Shown in pieces: positions 34,239-42,606 of a stretch of DNA of 64,000 nt. Position 1 is the stretch's first letter; every line of letters begins with the position of its first letter. Both the position numbers and the translations under genes were made by a program. Source of the stretch: Paludibacteraceae bacterium (GTDB lineage: Bacteria; Bacteroidota; Bacteroidia; Bacteroidales; Paludibacteraceae); contig JAFZPM010000032.1 in NCBI GenBank assembly GCA_017550335.1, positions 215,522 to 279,521 on the forward strand, in the 5' to 3' direction. Under the pieces are notes generated by a model that saw only the letters and a list, made by a program, of their open reading frames with translations, did not search any database and was not told where the DNA came from.

Positions 34239-37193
34239 ATGCGTACATTTACAACCATTGCGATTGCAGCAGCGCTATCGCTTTCGTCGACTTCCACATT
34301 CGCGGAAGTAACATTCGATTACGACGAATCCACAAAAACATTAACATTTTCCGGAGAAGGAGAGATGGACGTGTACACCACGGACGAATTCGGTGAAACA
34401 TACATCAAACCGAAATGGTCTTACCTTAAAGATGATGCGGAGAAAGTAATCATTAACGAAGGAGTGACCAACGTCGGCAAACACGCCTTCTTGAGTTTCT
34501 CCAAGTTGGAGGAAGTCAAATTAGCCTCCACCATCGAATCGATCGGCACAGCCGCCTTCGGGGAATGCAAGGCACTCACCAGCATCCAACTGCCAGAGGG
34601 ATTAAAAACGATTGAGGAAGAGGCGTTTTACGAGTGCAAATCATTGACGTCCATCACCATCCCCAAGAACGTCACAGAGCTTCCCGGCTTTACGTTTCAA
34701 TTATGCTCCGAGTTAAAAAGCATCGATTTAGGAAACGTGACAACGTTAGGAGAGAACGTATTCGCTTATTGCGGATTTGAATCATTTGAGATTCCACGGA
34801 ACATTAAGGTTATCTCTAAATGCATGTTTTTTGGTTGCAAAAATTTAAAAACGATTGACATACCGGAATGGGTGGAGGAAATACAGGACGCGGCATTCCA
34901 CTACACCAAACTGGATACGATTAGATTCCTGGGAGAAACATTCCCCGAAGTGACAGGAGACAACAACTTCACGACGACAGACGTGAAGACCGTGTTCATA
35001 ATCAACTGTAAAGCATATACCCAAGAGGCCGTCAACGCTATCGAAAAAAGCAACCACTACGACTCAAAAATCATCCCAAGTTGGCCTAATGGATCGGAAA
35101 TATCCTCAAGCAACAATAACTACGGTCCGTTGACCATCACACCCATCGACTGCGAAAAGAACCTGTACAAATTGAGTGTCAAGTTGGAGTCAAGCTACAA
35201 ATTGACATGGGAGGGAAGCTACAAAATACCTGAGGAGGATCTACACAAGACTGAGATCACCGTGGACTTGACGGAGCCTGCCACCATCACCGCCAACATA
35301 AAATACGAATCCGGCGGCGGCAGCATATATCTCCTCAAGGATGCCATCGGCAGTGGGGACATAAACGTGACCCAATTGGAAGAGACGGAGACAAGCCAAA
35401 CATACAAGGTGACCGCCGTCCCGGATGAGGGTCAAGAGTTCCTCTACTGGGACACATATCCTGAAGATTTATTGACGGAAGAACAAAAGAAAAGCCCTGA
35501 AATAGAATTCACAATCACACAAACCTCAAGGATTAGCGCATACTTCTCCCAATCTCCATATTGCGGGAAAGATGGTGGAGAAAACATCTCTTGGTCAATC
35601 AAGAACGACACCTTGTACCTGACAGGAGAAGGTGAGATGGAGGATTACACGTATTGGGATTATCCGCCATACACAACGACGCAAGACAAATACCACTATG
35701 TCAGTGTCTCTGAAGGCATAACTACGATAGGTGAGATGGCGTTCCTCATGGAGGAGGATTTCAAGGAGATATTCCTGCCATCCACAATAACAGAGATAGG
35801 CGAATACGCATTCACCTATTGTGAAAGTCTGGAGAAGATACACTTCGCAGGAAATACTCCTCCGTCATTCTCCAACCTAAAGAACATGTTCCAAAAAGAC
35901 GAGTCCACAGACAGGGCTGAAATCATTGTGCCTTGCGATGCATTGGAGGCCTACAAGGAAGCTTTTTCCGCATACCAAGAAAAGAATGACTGGACCGGGG
36001 AAGACGAATCGGTGGAACTTCAGGTGGTTTGCGGGTCTGAAGGACCTGAGAAACCTGAGATCCCGACAATCGACGATTTCACCTTCGATCCAGCGAACGT
36101 ATGTGGTGCGGAAGAAGATGGTTCAAATGTACTTTGGGCATTCGACGAGGAAACAGGCACATTGGCATTGAAGGGAACAGGTCTAATGAAGAGCTACAAC
36201 ACCAGGAGAGAAGCTCCATGGAAGTCTCTGGAAGTTAAAAATCTGATTGTATCCGAAGGCGTGACAAATATCGGCGGATATGCATTCATGTCCCAATCAA
36301 AATTGGAGAACATCAATTTACCGAAGACCATAGAGAGTATCGAAGAGTATGCATTCGCCGAGATAGACAGCGTAAAAGAGCTGATCCTTCCGGAAGGTGT
36401 GAAATACATCGGCAAGCGCGCGTTCCAAAGCCTCACCGCAACAAAGGTTGTCTTGCCTAGCACATTGGAAGAGATCGACGAGTGCGCATTCCAATACTGC
36501 CACTTCTCACAAATCGAGATTCCTAGCTCAGTCACCAGAATCGGCAAGGGCGCATTCTACTACGTCTATGAATTGGAAGAGATCGTATTTAAGACCGAGA
36601 CGCCTGTCAACACTGACGGTAACACAATCCTGTCGGATGTGTCCATCACCTCAGGTCCGTCGCCAAAAATCATCGTACCTTGTAATGCGGTAAGCGCATA
36701 CAAAGAGGCACCAGGATACCAAGCCGAATATGTTCAAGGAGAATATCCTTACACGCTGACGATTCAGGAGAAAACCAACGATGAGACCAACAACCATGGT
36801 GGCAAGGCTTTCATCAAGCAATGGCCTGATTGCGAAACAGGAGAGGCCATCGCATACATATTCGTAAAGAACGGCTACGTATTCTCCCACTGGGAGGCGG
36901 AAGGCATCACCCTGACAGAAGAGCAGGCGAAATCGGACACGATCACATTGACAGTGGACGCAGACTGCGCATTGACGGCCATATTCCTTGACAAGGAATC
37001 AGTAAGCGTTGCTGACATCGACGCAGACAACATCGTAGTGACAAGCTCCGAGGGTCGCATATCTGTTAACAGAGAGGAATTCCGCATATTTGACGCTCTG
37101 GGTCGTGATGTCACCCAATCCAACGGACGTCTGTCATCTGGAATATATGTCGTGACATGCGAGGACAAAGCCTTCAAGACTGTCTTGAAATAA
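34239..37193 (+). CDS. BspA-like leucine-rich-repeat surface protein with T9SS-type tail (paralog)
   Basis: A 984-residue paralog of 30506-33415, collinear over its length. Signal peptide (1-22, ending STFA); LRR_5/BspA blocks with capping motifs TLTFSGEGEMDVYTTDE, TLYLTGEGEMEDYTYWD and TLALKGTGLMKSYNTR; InlB_B-like stretches (AVPDEGQEFLYWDTYP; VFSHWEAEGITLTEEQ). The tail (ISVNREEFRIFDALGRDVTQ ... SGIYVVT) resembles a type IX sorting signal. A short insertion near residue 585 (SAYQEKNDWTGEDESVELQ) accounts for most of the length difference. Both copies keep intact frames and promoters, which suggests selection for both. Confidence 0.85.
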   Translation: MRTFTTIAIAAALSLSSTSTFAEVTFDYDESTKTLTFSGEGEMDVYTTDEFGETYIKPKWSYLKDDAEKVIINEGVTNVGKHAFLSFSKLEEVKLASTIESIGTAAFGECKALTSIQLPEGLKTIEEEAFYECKSLTSITIPKNVTELPGFTFQLCSELKSIDLGNVTTLGENVFAYCGFESFEIPRNIKVISKCMFFGCKNLKTIDIPEWVEEIQDAAFHYTKLDTIRFLGETFPEVTGDNNFTTTDVKTVFIINCKAYTQEAVNAIEKSNHYDSKIIPSWPNGSEISSSNNNYGPLTITPIDCEKNLYKLSVKLESSYKLTWEGSYKIPEEDLHKTEITVDLTEPATITANIKYESGGGSIYLLKDAIGSGDINVTQLEETETSQTYKVTAVPDEGQEFLYWDTYPEDLLTEEQKKSPEIEFTITQTSRISAYFSQSPYCGKDGGENISWSIKNDTLYLTGEGEMEDYTYWDYPPYTTTQDKYHYVSVSEGITTIGEMAFLMEEDFKEIFLPSTITEIGEYAFTYCESLEKIHFAGNTPPSFSNLKNMFQKDESTDRAEIIVPCDALEAYKEAFSAYQEKNDWTGEDESVELQVVCGSEGPEKPEIPTIDDFTFDPANVCGAEEDGSNVLWAFDEETGTLALKGTGLMKSYNTRREAPWKSLEVKNLIVSEGVTNIGGYAFMSQSKLENINLPKTIESIEEYAFAEIDSVKELILPEGVKYIGKRAFQSLTATKVVLPSTLEEIDECAFQYCHFSQIEIPSSVTRIGKGAFYYVYELEEIVFKTETPVNTDGNTILSDVSITSGPSPKIIVPCNAVSAYKEAPGYQAEYVQGEYPYTLTIQEKTNDETNNHGGKAFIKQWPDCETGEAIAYIFVKNGYVFSHWEAEGITLTEEQAKSDTITLTVDADCALTAIFLDKESVSVADIDADNIVVTSSEGRISVNREEFRIFDALGRDVTQSNGRLSSGIYVVTCEDKAFKTVLK

Positions 37194-37220
37194 CGATACA
37201 AGGCTAGGATAAATCAAGGG

Positions 37221-37257
37221 TGGGATGCGTTATGGAAAGCGCATCCCATCTTTTTTT
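37221..37257 (+). terminator. Intrinsic terminator after the second BspA-like gene
   Basis: TGGGATGCG (37221-37229) pairs with CGCATCCCA (37240-37248), followed by TCTTTTTTT. Confidence 0.85.
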
Positions 37258-37550
37258 CACATCAACGTCCCAGAGGGAACAACCATGAGGACACCGCCTC
37301 GAAGAAGGAAGAGGGAGGAGCCACCCCCACTCGCCAACGATCATCGAAGCGGAACGCGAACCGGAAAGAACAGGATTTCTAGAATAATCAAGAGGGAAAC
37401 AACGACAATAGAGGGACGCAAAGCCCTAAGCATAGGCAAGAATATCGTTTTTAGAAAAAAATACGGAAATCCAAACATCTGCAAGAAAGAGAGTTACCAA
37501 CAAAAAGGAAATTTACGATGTAAGAAAAGCAAAAAAAAGAGCGAATCCTA

Positions 37551-37581
37551 TTGTTTGGTATGAAAAATAAACTTACCTTTG
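37551..37581 (+). promoter_or_regulatory. Promoter of the tRNA-Gly/tRNA-Leu pair
   Basis: TTG (37551-37553), 20 nt, TACCTTTG (37574-37581), about 30 bp before the tRNA-Gly 5' end. Confidence 0.7.
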
Positions 37582-37611
37582 CATCGCAAAACCGAAAGAG
37601 GGGATGCAAAT

Positions 37612-37687
<76 letters not shown>

Positions 37688-37725
37688 ATCAAAAGAGGCA
37701 GAACCATGGTTCTGTCGATTTTTTT

Positions 37726-37812
37726 GCCCAGGTGGTGGAATTGGTAGACACGCTACTTTGAGGGGGTAGTGCCGGTTTCGGCGTGTGAGTTCGAATCTCA
37801 TCTTGGGCACCA
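37726..37812 (+). tRNA. tRNA-Leu (GAG)
   Basis: Acceptor stem GCCCAGG / CTTGGGC, a D-arm with GGTGGAATTGGTAGACAC, anticodon stem CTACT / GGTAG enclosing TTGAGGG (anticodon GAG), a long variable arm (TGCCGGTTTCGGCG), T-loop GTTCGAATC, and encoded CCA. It lies 38 bp after tRNA-Gly and is probably co-transcribed. Confidence 0.92.
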
Positions 37813-37898
37813 CAGAAATCCTTAAGATTCAGATGCAAATCGATTGTCGAGATCTACGATCATATTGATGTGATAATAACGAATAGGGGGACGGAATC

Positions 37899-38543
37899 AT
37901 GAAAACATTATTCACAAAAAGAAACATCTTTTTCCTTACATTAGTAAGCGCTTTGCTTTTTTCCTGCAAGAAAGAAGAGACGCTAGACGCTTACCCTGAA
38001 CAACTGGAAGACAAAGAGCATGTGGTACTAAAGGACATGTACGGCATCACAGCCACATTCCCGGTAGACCAGTGGACCAACACCTACATGGACACAATGC
38101 CATCCGACCCGAACACATACTTCGACGGATTCAGATACAATGCCATCTGCGCATCCCTACTCAGCGACAACAAACAGGAGGGAGAGGGAGATCCCCTTTA
38201 CGCGACAAGCATATACTTCATGCGATTCCATGAAACATTGGAGAGCGAAGAGGCCTCGGAGCAATACATTAAAGACTTCAAAAAAAGGATGTATGACGAC
38301 CTGAAGGGGGTCTATTACAAAGAAATCATCGAGCACGAGGACACCATAATAGGGAAAGGAGACTACTCCGCCACCCACTTCACAGCGAAGAGAGGTTACA
38401 ACGTCAAAGAGGGGACCGAGGACATATACCTCATATACAAGAAACCTCGTCTATATGGCGTACTGATCAAAGTAGATGATGACATGAGAGAGGCAAGTCT
38501 AAGCAAATGCATGGAAATCCTTCCAACTGTAATGCTAAAATAG
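37899..38543 (+). CDS. Lipoprotein of unknown function
   Basis: A 214-residue lipoprotein. The signal peptide ends with LLFSCKKEE (Cys 23). The mature part is hydrophilic, with a Trp/Tyr-rich early segment (FPVDQWTNTYMDTMP), a charged helical segment (EEASEQYIKDFKKRMYDDLK), and a final beta-alpha pattern (PRLYGVLIKVDDDMREASLS). I do not recognise a family. The gene lies 87 bp after tRNA-Leu and ends before the hairpin at 38597-38633. Confidence 0.65.
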   Translation: MKTLFTKRNIFFLTLVSALLFSCKKEETLDAYPEQLEDKEHVVLKDMYGITATFPVDQWTNTYMDTMPSDPNTYFDGFRYNAICASLLSDNKQEGEGDPLYATSIYFMRFHETLESEEASEQYIKDFKKRMYDDLKGVYYKEIIEHEDTIIGKGDYSATHFTAKRGYNVKEGTEDIYLIYKKPRLYGVLIKVDDDMREASLSKCMEILPTVMLK

Positions 38544-38596
38544 GCGTTCGGAAAATTAAACAACGAGCATGTGCCCCCGAAAAGGGACATGCTGTG

Positions 38597-38633
38597 AAAA
38601 CGGGTGGTTCCCCTCAGCGGAATCGCCCGTTTT
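38597..38633. terminator. Bidirectional terminator between convergent genes
   Basis: AAAACGGG (38597-38604) pairs with CCCGTTTT (38626-38633). The A and T ends serve both strands, between the lipoprotein gene and the DMT transporter gene. Confidence 0.75.
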
Positions 38634-38674
38634 ACATATCACAAGAAAGGATTCGTACCGTCTAATCCATACAC

Positions 38675-39601
38675 TCAATTCGCCTTACTCCTACTAGCGT
38701 TCACGACCGCCACACCCACGAAGACCAGCAATGCGGCGCAGACTTTCTGCCACGTCATCACATCCATGCCCCAATAGACCCCCAAGCAAGCCGCCACGAT
38801 AGGCTGCACGTAGGAATAGAGGCTCACGAGCGTCGGACGGATCAGGCGCTGGGCGAAGGAGATGGAGAGGTACGCCACAAACGTGGCGAAGATGACCACA
38901 TAGAGAATCGAAAGCACCAAGCTCGTGGAGAACCCGCCATAGTCCAACGTGGCCAAATCCATGAGGTCGAAAGGCAAAGAGACCAGAAGGGAGAAGAGGA
39001 ACATCCACTTCATGTACGTCACAACGCTGTACTTGCTAATGACAGGCTTGGAAATGCTCAGATAGATGGAGAAGAAGAGTCCATTCAGCACCATCAGGAA
39101 AATACCCAACGGAGAAGAGGTCTCCACGCCGGAAGAGACGTTGACCGAATTGAAGATCAGCCAAAGCACCCCCGTGAAACTCAGGGCAACGCCCAAAGCC
39201 TTCTTCCAGGTGATAGGTTCCTTCAGGTAGATCGCCGCGAAGAACATCGTGAAGATAGGCGTCAGGGAAGCCACGACAGAGACGTCGAAAGGCGTGGTGA
39301 TCTTAATCGCCACGAGGAATGTGATTTGCGTGAGGAAAAGCCCCAGCATCGAGGCAATGAATATGCGCAACAGGTCTTTACGTTCCACCCGCTCCTTAGG
39401 CAGGAAGAGGGAGAGCAAAGAGAAGAGTATCACCGCCCCCAACGCCCGGAAAGTGAACAAACAGATCGGAGGGACCAACCCCGACTGGGCGATCAGCTTG
39501 CAAGCCAATATATTAAAGCCAAAGATCAAATAGGAGGCGAAGGCAGTGGCATGTCCGCACAAAACACTCCGCATCCGACCGTCATCCGAAGAAGAAACCA
39601 T
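38675..39601 (-). CDS. DMT-family (EamA) inner-membrane transporter
   Basis: A 308-residue protein with about ten membrane helices arranged as two EamA repeats. The first repeat contains PPICLFTFRALGAVILF and FLTQITFLVAIKIT; the second contains FATFVAYLSISFAQRLIRPTLVSLYSYVQPIVAA, which carries the family end pattern (quoted in two parts: FATFVAYLSISFAQ and PTLVSLYSYVQPIVAA). Such proteins export amino acids, nucleobases or other metabolites; the substrate cannot be read here. The start at 39601 is taken; MRSVLCGHATAF at nine residues in is an alternative. Confidence 0.85.
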   Translation of the reverse strand: MVSSSDDGRMRSVLCGHATAFASYLIFGFNILACKLIAQSGLVPPICLFTFRALGAVILFSLLSLFLPKERVERKDLLRIFIASMLGLFLTQITFLVAIKITTPFDVSVVASLTPIFTMFFAAIYLKEPITWKKALGVALSFTGVLWLIFNSVNVSSGVETSSPLGIFLMVLNGLFFSIYLSISKPVISKYSVVTYMKWMFLFSLLVSLPFDLMDLATLDYGGFSTSLVLSILYVVIFATFVAYLSISFAQRLIRPTLVSLYSYVQPIVAACLGVYWGMDVMTWQKVCAALLVFVGVAVVNASRSKAN

Positions 39602-39620
39602 ACAATAAGTAAAAGAAGAA

Positions 39621-39650
39621 GGGGGAGAAACGATTCATCACCTCTCCCCC
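39621..39650 (-). terminator. Terminator-like hairpin after the aspartate kinase gene
   Basis: GGGGGAGA (39621-39628) pairs with TCTCCCCC (39643-39650). On the minus strand it is followed by TTCTTCTTTTAC, moderately T-rich. Confidence 0.6.
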
Positions 39651-39698
39651 ATCCTATAAGACATGTTATAAAAATTCACTGATTAATAAGCCGGCCCA

Positions 39699-41090
39699 TC
39701 AACCGATCTTCTGCACGCAAAGCGCATCGTTCAAAGCGCAGATGGCGGCGGCATAGTCCTCACGCTTCAGCACGAACTGCATGTTCACCTGGCGCAAAGA
39801 CTGAGCGAAGCACTCGATGTTGATGTTATTGTCGCACAACGCCTTGGCAGCCCTGTAGAGGAAGCCTGGGTGAGCGATGTTCGTACCCATGCAGCAAACC
39901 AAGGAGACCTCCTTGACCGTCACCTGGTAGAAGAGACGTTGCAGCTCATCCACCAAAGGCATGGAGCTAGGCTTATCCCAGATCACCATCGTGATGCTGT
40001 TAGCGTTCGTGGACTTCAGGATATAGCTGACATGGTGCTTTTCGAAGACCTGCATGATACGGAGGTCAAAACCGACCTCACCCACCATCATAGGGTCATG
40101 GATCTCGACAGCGAGCACCTTATCCGTACCGGAGACAATCTCGATACGAGACTGCTGTGCCACGTAATCCTTGGAGATCAGCGTACCCGGATGTTCAGGC
40201 TCGAAAGTATTTTTGATACGGATATTGATACCGGCCAACTCCAACGGTTTGGAAGCCTTCGGATGGATCGCCTCCATGCCGACGTCCGCCAATTGGTCCG
40301 CCACCATGAAATTCGTATGACCGACAGGGATGGACTTGTCCTTACCGACCAACTTAGGGTCAGCCGAAGACAAGTGGAACTCCTTATGGATAACCGCCTC
40401 GTCCGCCTTCACCTCCACGGCGATCTTGGAGAAGGTCACCTCGGAGTAGCCACGGTCGAAGGCGCGCATGATACCCTCCACACCCTTCGTGTAGCCCGTA
40501 GCCACGCAAAGCGTCTTAGAGAAATCGACGCCGACAAAAGCCTTATGGATACGCTCGTCGATGGTGAGCGCCTCCGAGTCGTCGAAGCCGCAGAGGTCGA
40601 TGAAGGTAGCGTCGATGCCATGGTTACGGATGATATTAACCGAGTTGAAGGCAGAATGCGCCTCACCGATGGAAGAGAGGATCTCACGGGCGGCGAGGAA
40701 CAAATCACGTTTGTTGACATAGCCGGAAGCCACCACGCTATGCATAGCGGCGAGGTAAGACTTAGCCTTTGCGATTCTATTGATAATGAATTCGTCGGCG
40801 ATCTTCTGGTCCAGTTTAATCTCCTCGTACTTACGGTTCAGAGCGATCAGCTTGCCGCAAAGTTCGTCGAGAGCCTCATTGTAGTTCTCGTCACGAAGGA
40901 ATTTAACATAGATACCAGGTTCACCCGTCTTTTTGTGTTCCAACAACCAGTTCGTCACATTGTTATACGCGGAAACGACAAAGATACGATTATAAAAATC
41001 CGCGCCGGAGCGTTTCCCAATGATGATATTGTTCAAGACATCCTTGAATTCGGACATGGACGTTCCGCCAATTTTTTCTACCGTCAACAT
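39699..41090 (-). CDS. Aspartate kinase with C-terminal ACT domains
   Basis: Phosphorylates aspartate, the first step to lysine, threonine and methionine. The 463-residue protein starts with the kinase motif TVEKIGGTSMSEF, whereas most aspartate kinases have a KFGGTSV-type start. The catalytic core includes VATGYTKGVEGIMRAFDRGY and MEAIHPKASKPLELAGI. Two ACT domains (about 310-463), which normally sense end products, follow. The N-terminal motif resembles the Ask_Ect subgroup linked to ectoine clusters, but no ectABC gene is near. It is a single gene with a -7 box TATCTTTG at 41115-41122 on the minus strand. Confidence 0.85.
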   Translation of the reverse strand: MLTVEKIGGTSMSEFKDVLNNIIIGKRSGADFYNRIFVVSAYNNVTNWLLEHKKTGEPGIYVKFLRDENYNEALDELCGKLIALNRKYEEIKLDQKIADEFIINRIAKAKSYLAAMHSVVASGYVNKRDLFLAAREILSSIGEAHSAFNSVNIIRNHGIDATFIDLCGFDDSEALTIDERIHKAFVGVDFSKTLCVATGYTKGVEGIMRAFDRGYSEVTFSKIAVEVKADEAVIHKEFHLSSADPKLVGKDKSIPVGHTNFMVADQLADVGMEAIHPKASKPLELAGINIRIKNTFEPEHPGTLISKDYVAQQSRIEIVSGTDKVLAVEIHDPMMVGEVGFDLRIMQVFEKHHVSYILKSTNANSITMVIWDKPSSMPLVDELQRLFYQVTVKEVSLVCCMGTNIAHPGFLYRAAKALCDNNINIECFAQSLRQVNMQFVLKREDYAAAICALNDALCVQKIG

Positions 41091-41114
41091 ATTTTAGTCA
41101 TTAATTGTTTTTCG

Positions 41115-41122
41115 CAAAGATA
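41115..41122 (-). promoter_or_regulatory. -7 box of the aspartate kinase promoter
   Basis: TATCTTTG on the minus strand matches TAnnTTTG, 25 bp before the ATG at 41090. Confidence 0.5.
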
Positions 41123-41412
41123 ACGAAAACTCACCATACTTATTTACGGTAAGTTCTAAAAATTTCACCGTTCAAGTAAAAAAAAGAGCCGATGGAAGAA
41201 AAAAAGGGTGCTTGCGCCCCATTCGGCAAGGGCTGGAAAACATCTTGTGGAAAACTTTCTAAATGCGAGCAAAGGGAGGCGCTAAACTTTCAATTTGTCA
41301 CAAAAAGAAACTCCAAACACGCAAAAGGGCAAAAAATAAGGGTCGTTTTCGCACGTTCAAGCGAAAAGACTTTCAAATTGTCAAAAAACACTAAAAAAAA
41401 CGTGGGGAATTA

Positions 41413-41444
41413 TTTGTCCAAATCAAATAACTTTTCCAATTTTG
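41413..41444 (+). promoter_or_regulatory. Candidate promoter of the short unit before nuoA
   Basis: TTTG (41413-41416), 20 nt, CAATTTTG (41437-41444). The -7 box departs from TAnnTTTG only at its first base. Transcription would start near 41451. No other promoter-like sequence was seen between here and nuoA, so it may also serve the nuo operon. Confidence 0.5.
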
Positions 41445-41488
41445 CGTACGTAAAATTACGATTATACATAACAAGAAAATTCAGTGTG

Positions 41489-41596
41489 ATGAAAGCACAA
41501 GTAATCCTAAGGAAATGCTTGAAAAGCAAATCATTGGAAGCAATGGTTTGTGGAAGGTCACACTACCATGCGAAACTATACCCCCAAAAGGTATAG
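41489..41596 (+). CDS. Candidate 35-codon basic peptide or leader peptide before nuoA
   Basis: The ATG at 41489 opens a 35-residue basic frame (MKAQVILRKCLKSKS ... KLYPQKV). Its TAG stop (41594-41596) lies inside the 3' arm of the terminator stem at 41573-41605. The same frame happens to be open upstream to 41192, so openness alone is weak evidence. The RNA here can also form nested stems (GTGTGA/TCACAC, CACAA/TTGTG, TGCTT/AAGCA, CATTG/CAATG). The unit may therefore be a structured non-coding RNA or a translated leader; I cannot decide which. Confidence 0.4.
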   Translation: MKAQVILRKCLKSKSLEAMVCGRSHYHAKLYPQKV

Positions 41597-41605
41597 TTTT
41601 TTTTT
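41573..41605 (+). terminator. Strong intrinsic terminator 36 bp before nuoA
   Basis: AAACTATACC (41573-41582) pairs perfectly with GGTATAGTTT (41590-41599) around a CCCAAAA loop, with a nine-T run (41597-41605). It ends the short upstream unit or acts as an attenuator for nuo. Confidence 0.9.
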
Positions 41606-41641
41606 GTCATAGAATATCAATAACAAAAACAGTTTATAACA

Positions 41642-41995
41642 ATGAGTTCAGGTGAAATTTTTATCGTCGTATTGGTGACGGCCATCATCATGGTGGTAGC
41701 CGCGCTGATCATAGGCAAGCTTCTAGCGCCTAAGTCGACCAATGCGCAAAAAGGAGAGCCGTACGAATGTGGTATCCCTACGAGAGGTACTTCGTGGATG
41801 CAGTTCAAGGTGGGCTACTACCTATTCGCCATCCTGTTCCTGATGTTCGACGTGGAGACAGTGTTGCTGTTCCCTTGGGCGACCATCATGAAATCATTGG
41901 GGACGATGGGACTAGTCAGTGTGGCGTTCTTCCTTCTCGTTCTTGTTCTCGGATTAGCCTACGCATGGAAGAAAGGAGCATTGGAATGGAAGTAA
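41642..41995 (+). CDS. nuoA: NADH-quinone oxidoreductase subunit A
   Basis: A 117-residue inner-membrane subunit of complex I with three helices (about 5-25, 60-82 and 86-108). The conserved acidic loop [20 protein letters not shown] and the helix [19 protein letters not shown] identify the family. It is the first gene of the nuo operon; its last ten bases overlap the nuoB start, so the two are translationally coupled. The nearest recognisable promoter lies upstream of the terminator at 41573-41605. Confidence 0.93.
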   Translation: MSSGEIFIVVLVTAIIMVVAALIIGKLLAPKSTNAQKGEPYECGIPTRGTSWMQFKVGYYLFAILFLMFDVETVLLFPWATIMKSLGTMGLVSVAFFLLVLVLGLAYAWKKGALEWK

Positions 41996-42603
41996 AGAAC
42001 ATCAAAATAAAAAACATGAAGACGGAGGACTTCAACGACAACGAATACTTAGAGCAGTATGTTGAAGAACTCCGCGCGGGTGGTGTGAATGTGGTGGTCG
42101 GCGTATTGGACGACATCATCAACTGGGGACGGTCCAACTCCGTATGGCCGTTGACCTTCGCCACCAGCTGTTGCGGTATCGAGTTCATGTGCGTCGGTGC
42201 CGCTCGTACCGACTTCGCCCGTTTCGGATGGGAGGTCACACGTAACTCACCACGTCAGGCCGACGTCATCTTCGTGGCAGGAACGATCGTGCACAAGATG
42301 GCTCCGGTGCTCAAACGTCTATACGACCAGATGGCGGAGCCTAAGTACGTCATCGCCGTGGGTGGTTGCGCCATCAGCGGCGGACCGTTCAAGGACACCT
42401 ACCACGTGGTGAACGGTGTGAACGAGATCATCCCTGTGGACGTATACGTGCCGGGATGCCCGCCAAGACCAGACGCCATGCTCTACGGCATGATGCAACT
42501 ACAAAGGAAAATCAAGTTGGAGAACTTCTTCAAACTGCCTAACAAGGGCAATGCGGAGAAGAAATCCGACGAATCAGAAAACAATACAGCAGAAAACGAG
42601 TAG
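41986..42603 (+). CDS. nuoB: NADH-quinone oxidoreductase subunit B
   Basis: A 205-residue peripheral-arm subunit that holds the terminal cluster N2, which passes electrons to quinone. The four Cys ligands are in [20 protein letters not shown] and VPGCPPRPD. The start at 41986 ([12 protein letters not shown]) overlaps nuoA by ten bases; MKTEDFN at 42016 is an alternative. The open frame extends upstream within nuoA but that part is not homologous. The tail ([13 protein letters not shown]) is acidic and low complexity. Confidence 0.93.
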   Translation: MEVKNIKIKNMKTEDFNDNEYLEQYVEELRAGGVNVVVGVLDDIINWGRSNSVWPLTFATSCCGIEFMCVGAARTDFARFGWEVTRNSPRQADVIFVAGTIVHKMAPVLKRLYDQMAEPKYVIAVGGCAISGGPFKDTYHVVNGVNEIIPVDVYVPGCPPRPDAMLYGMMQLQRKIKLENFFKLPNKGNAEKKSDESENNTAENE

Positions 42604-42606
42604 GAT

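Larger units (their letters stand above)
37194..37611. other. Intergenic region between the second BspA-like gene and the tRNAs
   Basis: Contains the terminator at 37221-37257 and the tRNA promoter at 37551-37581. The open frame across 37225-37563 is highly basic, low in hydrophobic residues and spans the terminator, so I do not accept it as a gene. Confidence 0.6.

Noticed and set aside
37225..37563. 112-codon basic frame between the second BspA-like gene and tRNA-Gly
   Set aside because: It begins inside the terminator at 37221-37257, overlaps the tRNA promoter, and its Arg/Lys-rich composition is what AT/purine-rich non-coding DNA gives.
41192..41488. Upstream extension (about 99 codons) of the 35-codon frame before nuoA
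   Set aside because: It runs across the predicted promoter at 41413-41444, is rich in Lys/Ser/Asn with no domain, and has no plausible start context. Only the part from 41489 is considered.
41767..41985. Longer nuoB starting inside nuoA
   Set aside because: The extra 73 residues lie in a shifted frame of nuoA and do not resemble NuoB; the start at 41986 gives the family length and a normal ten-base overlap.
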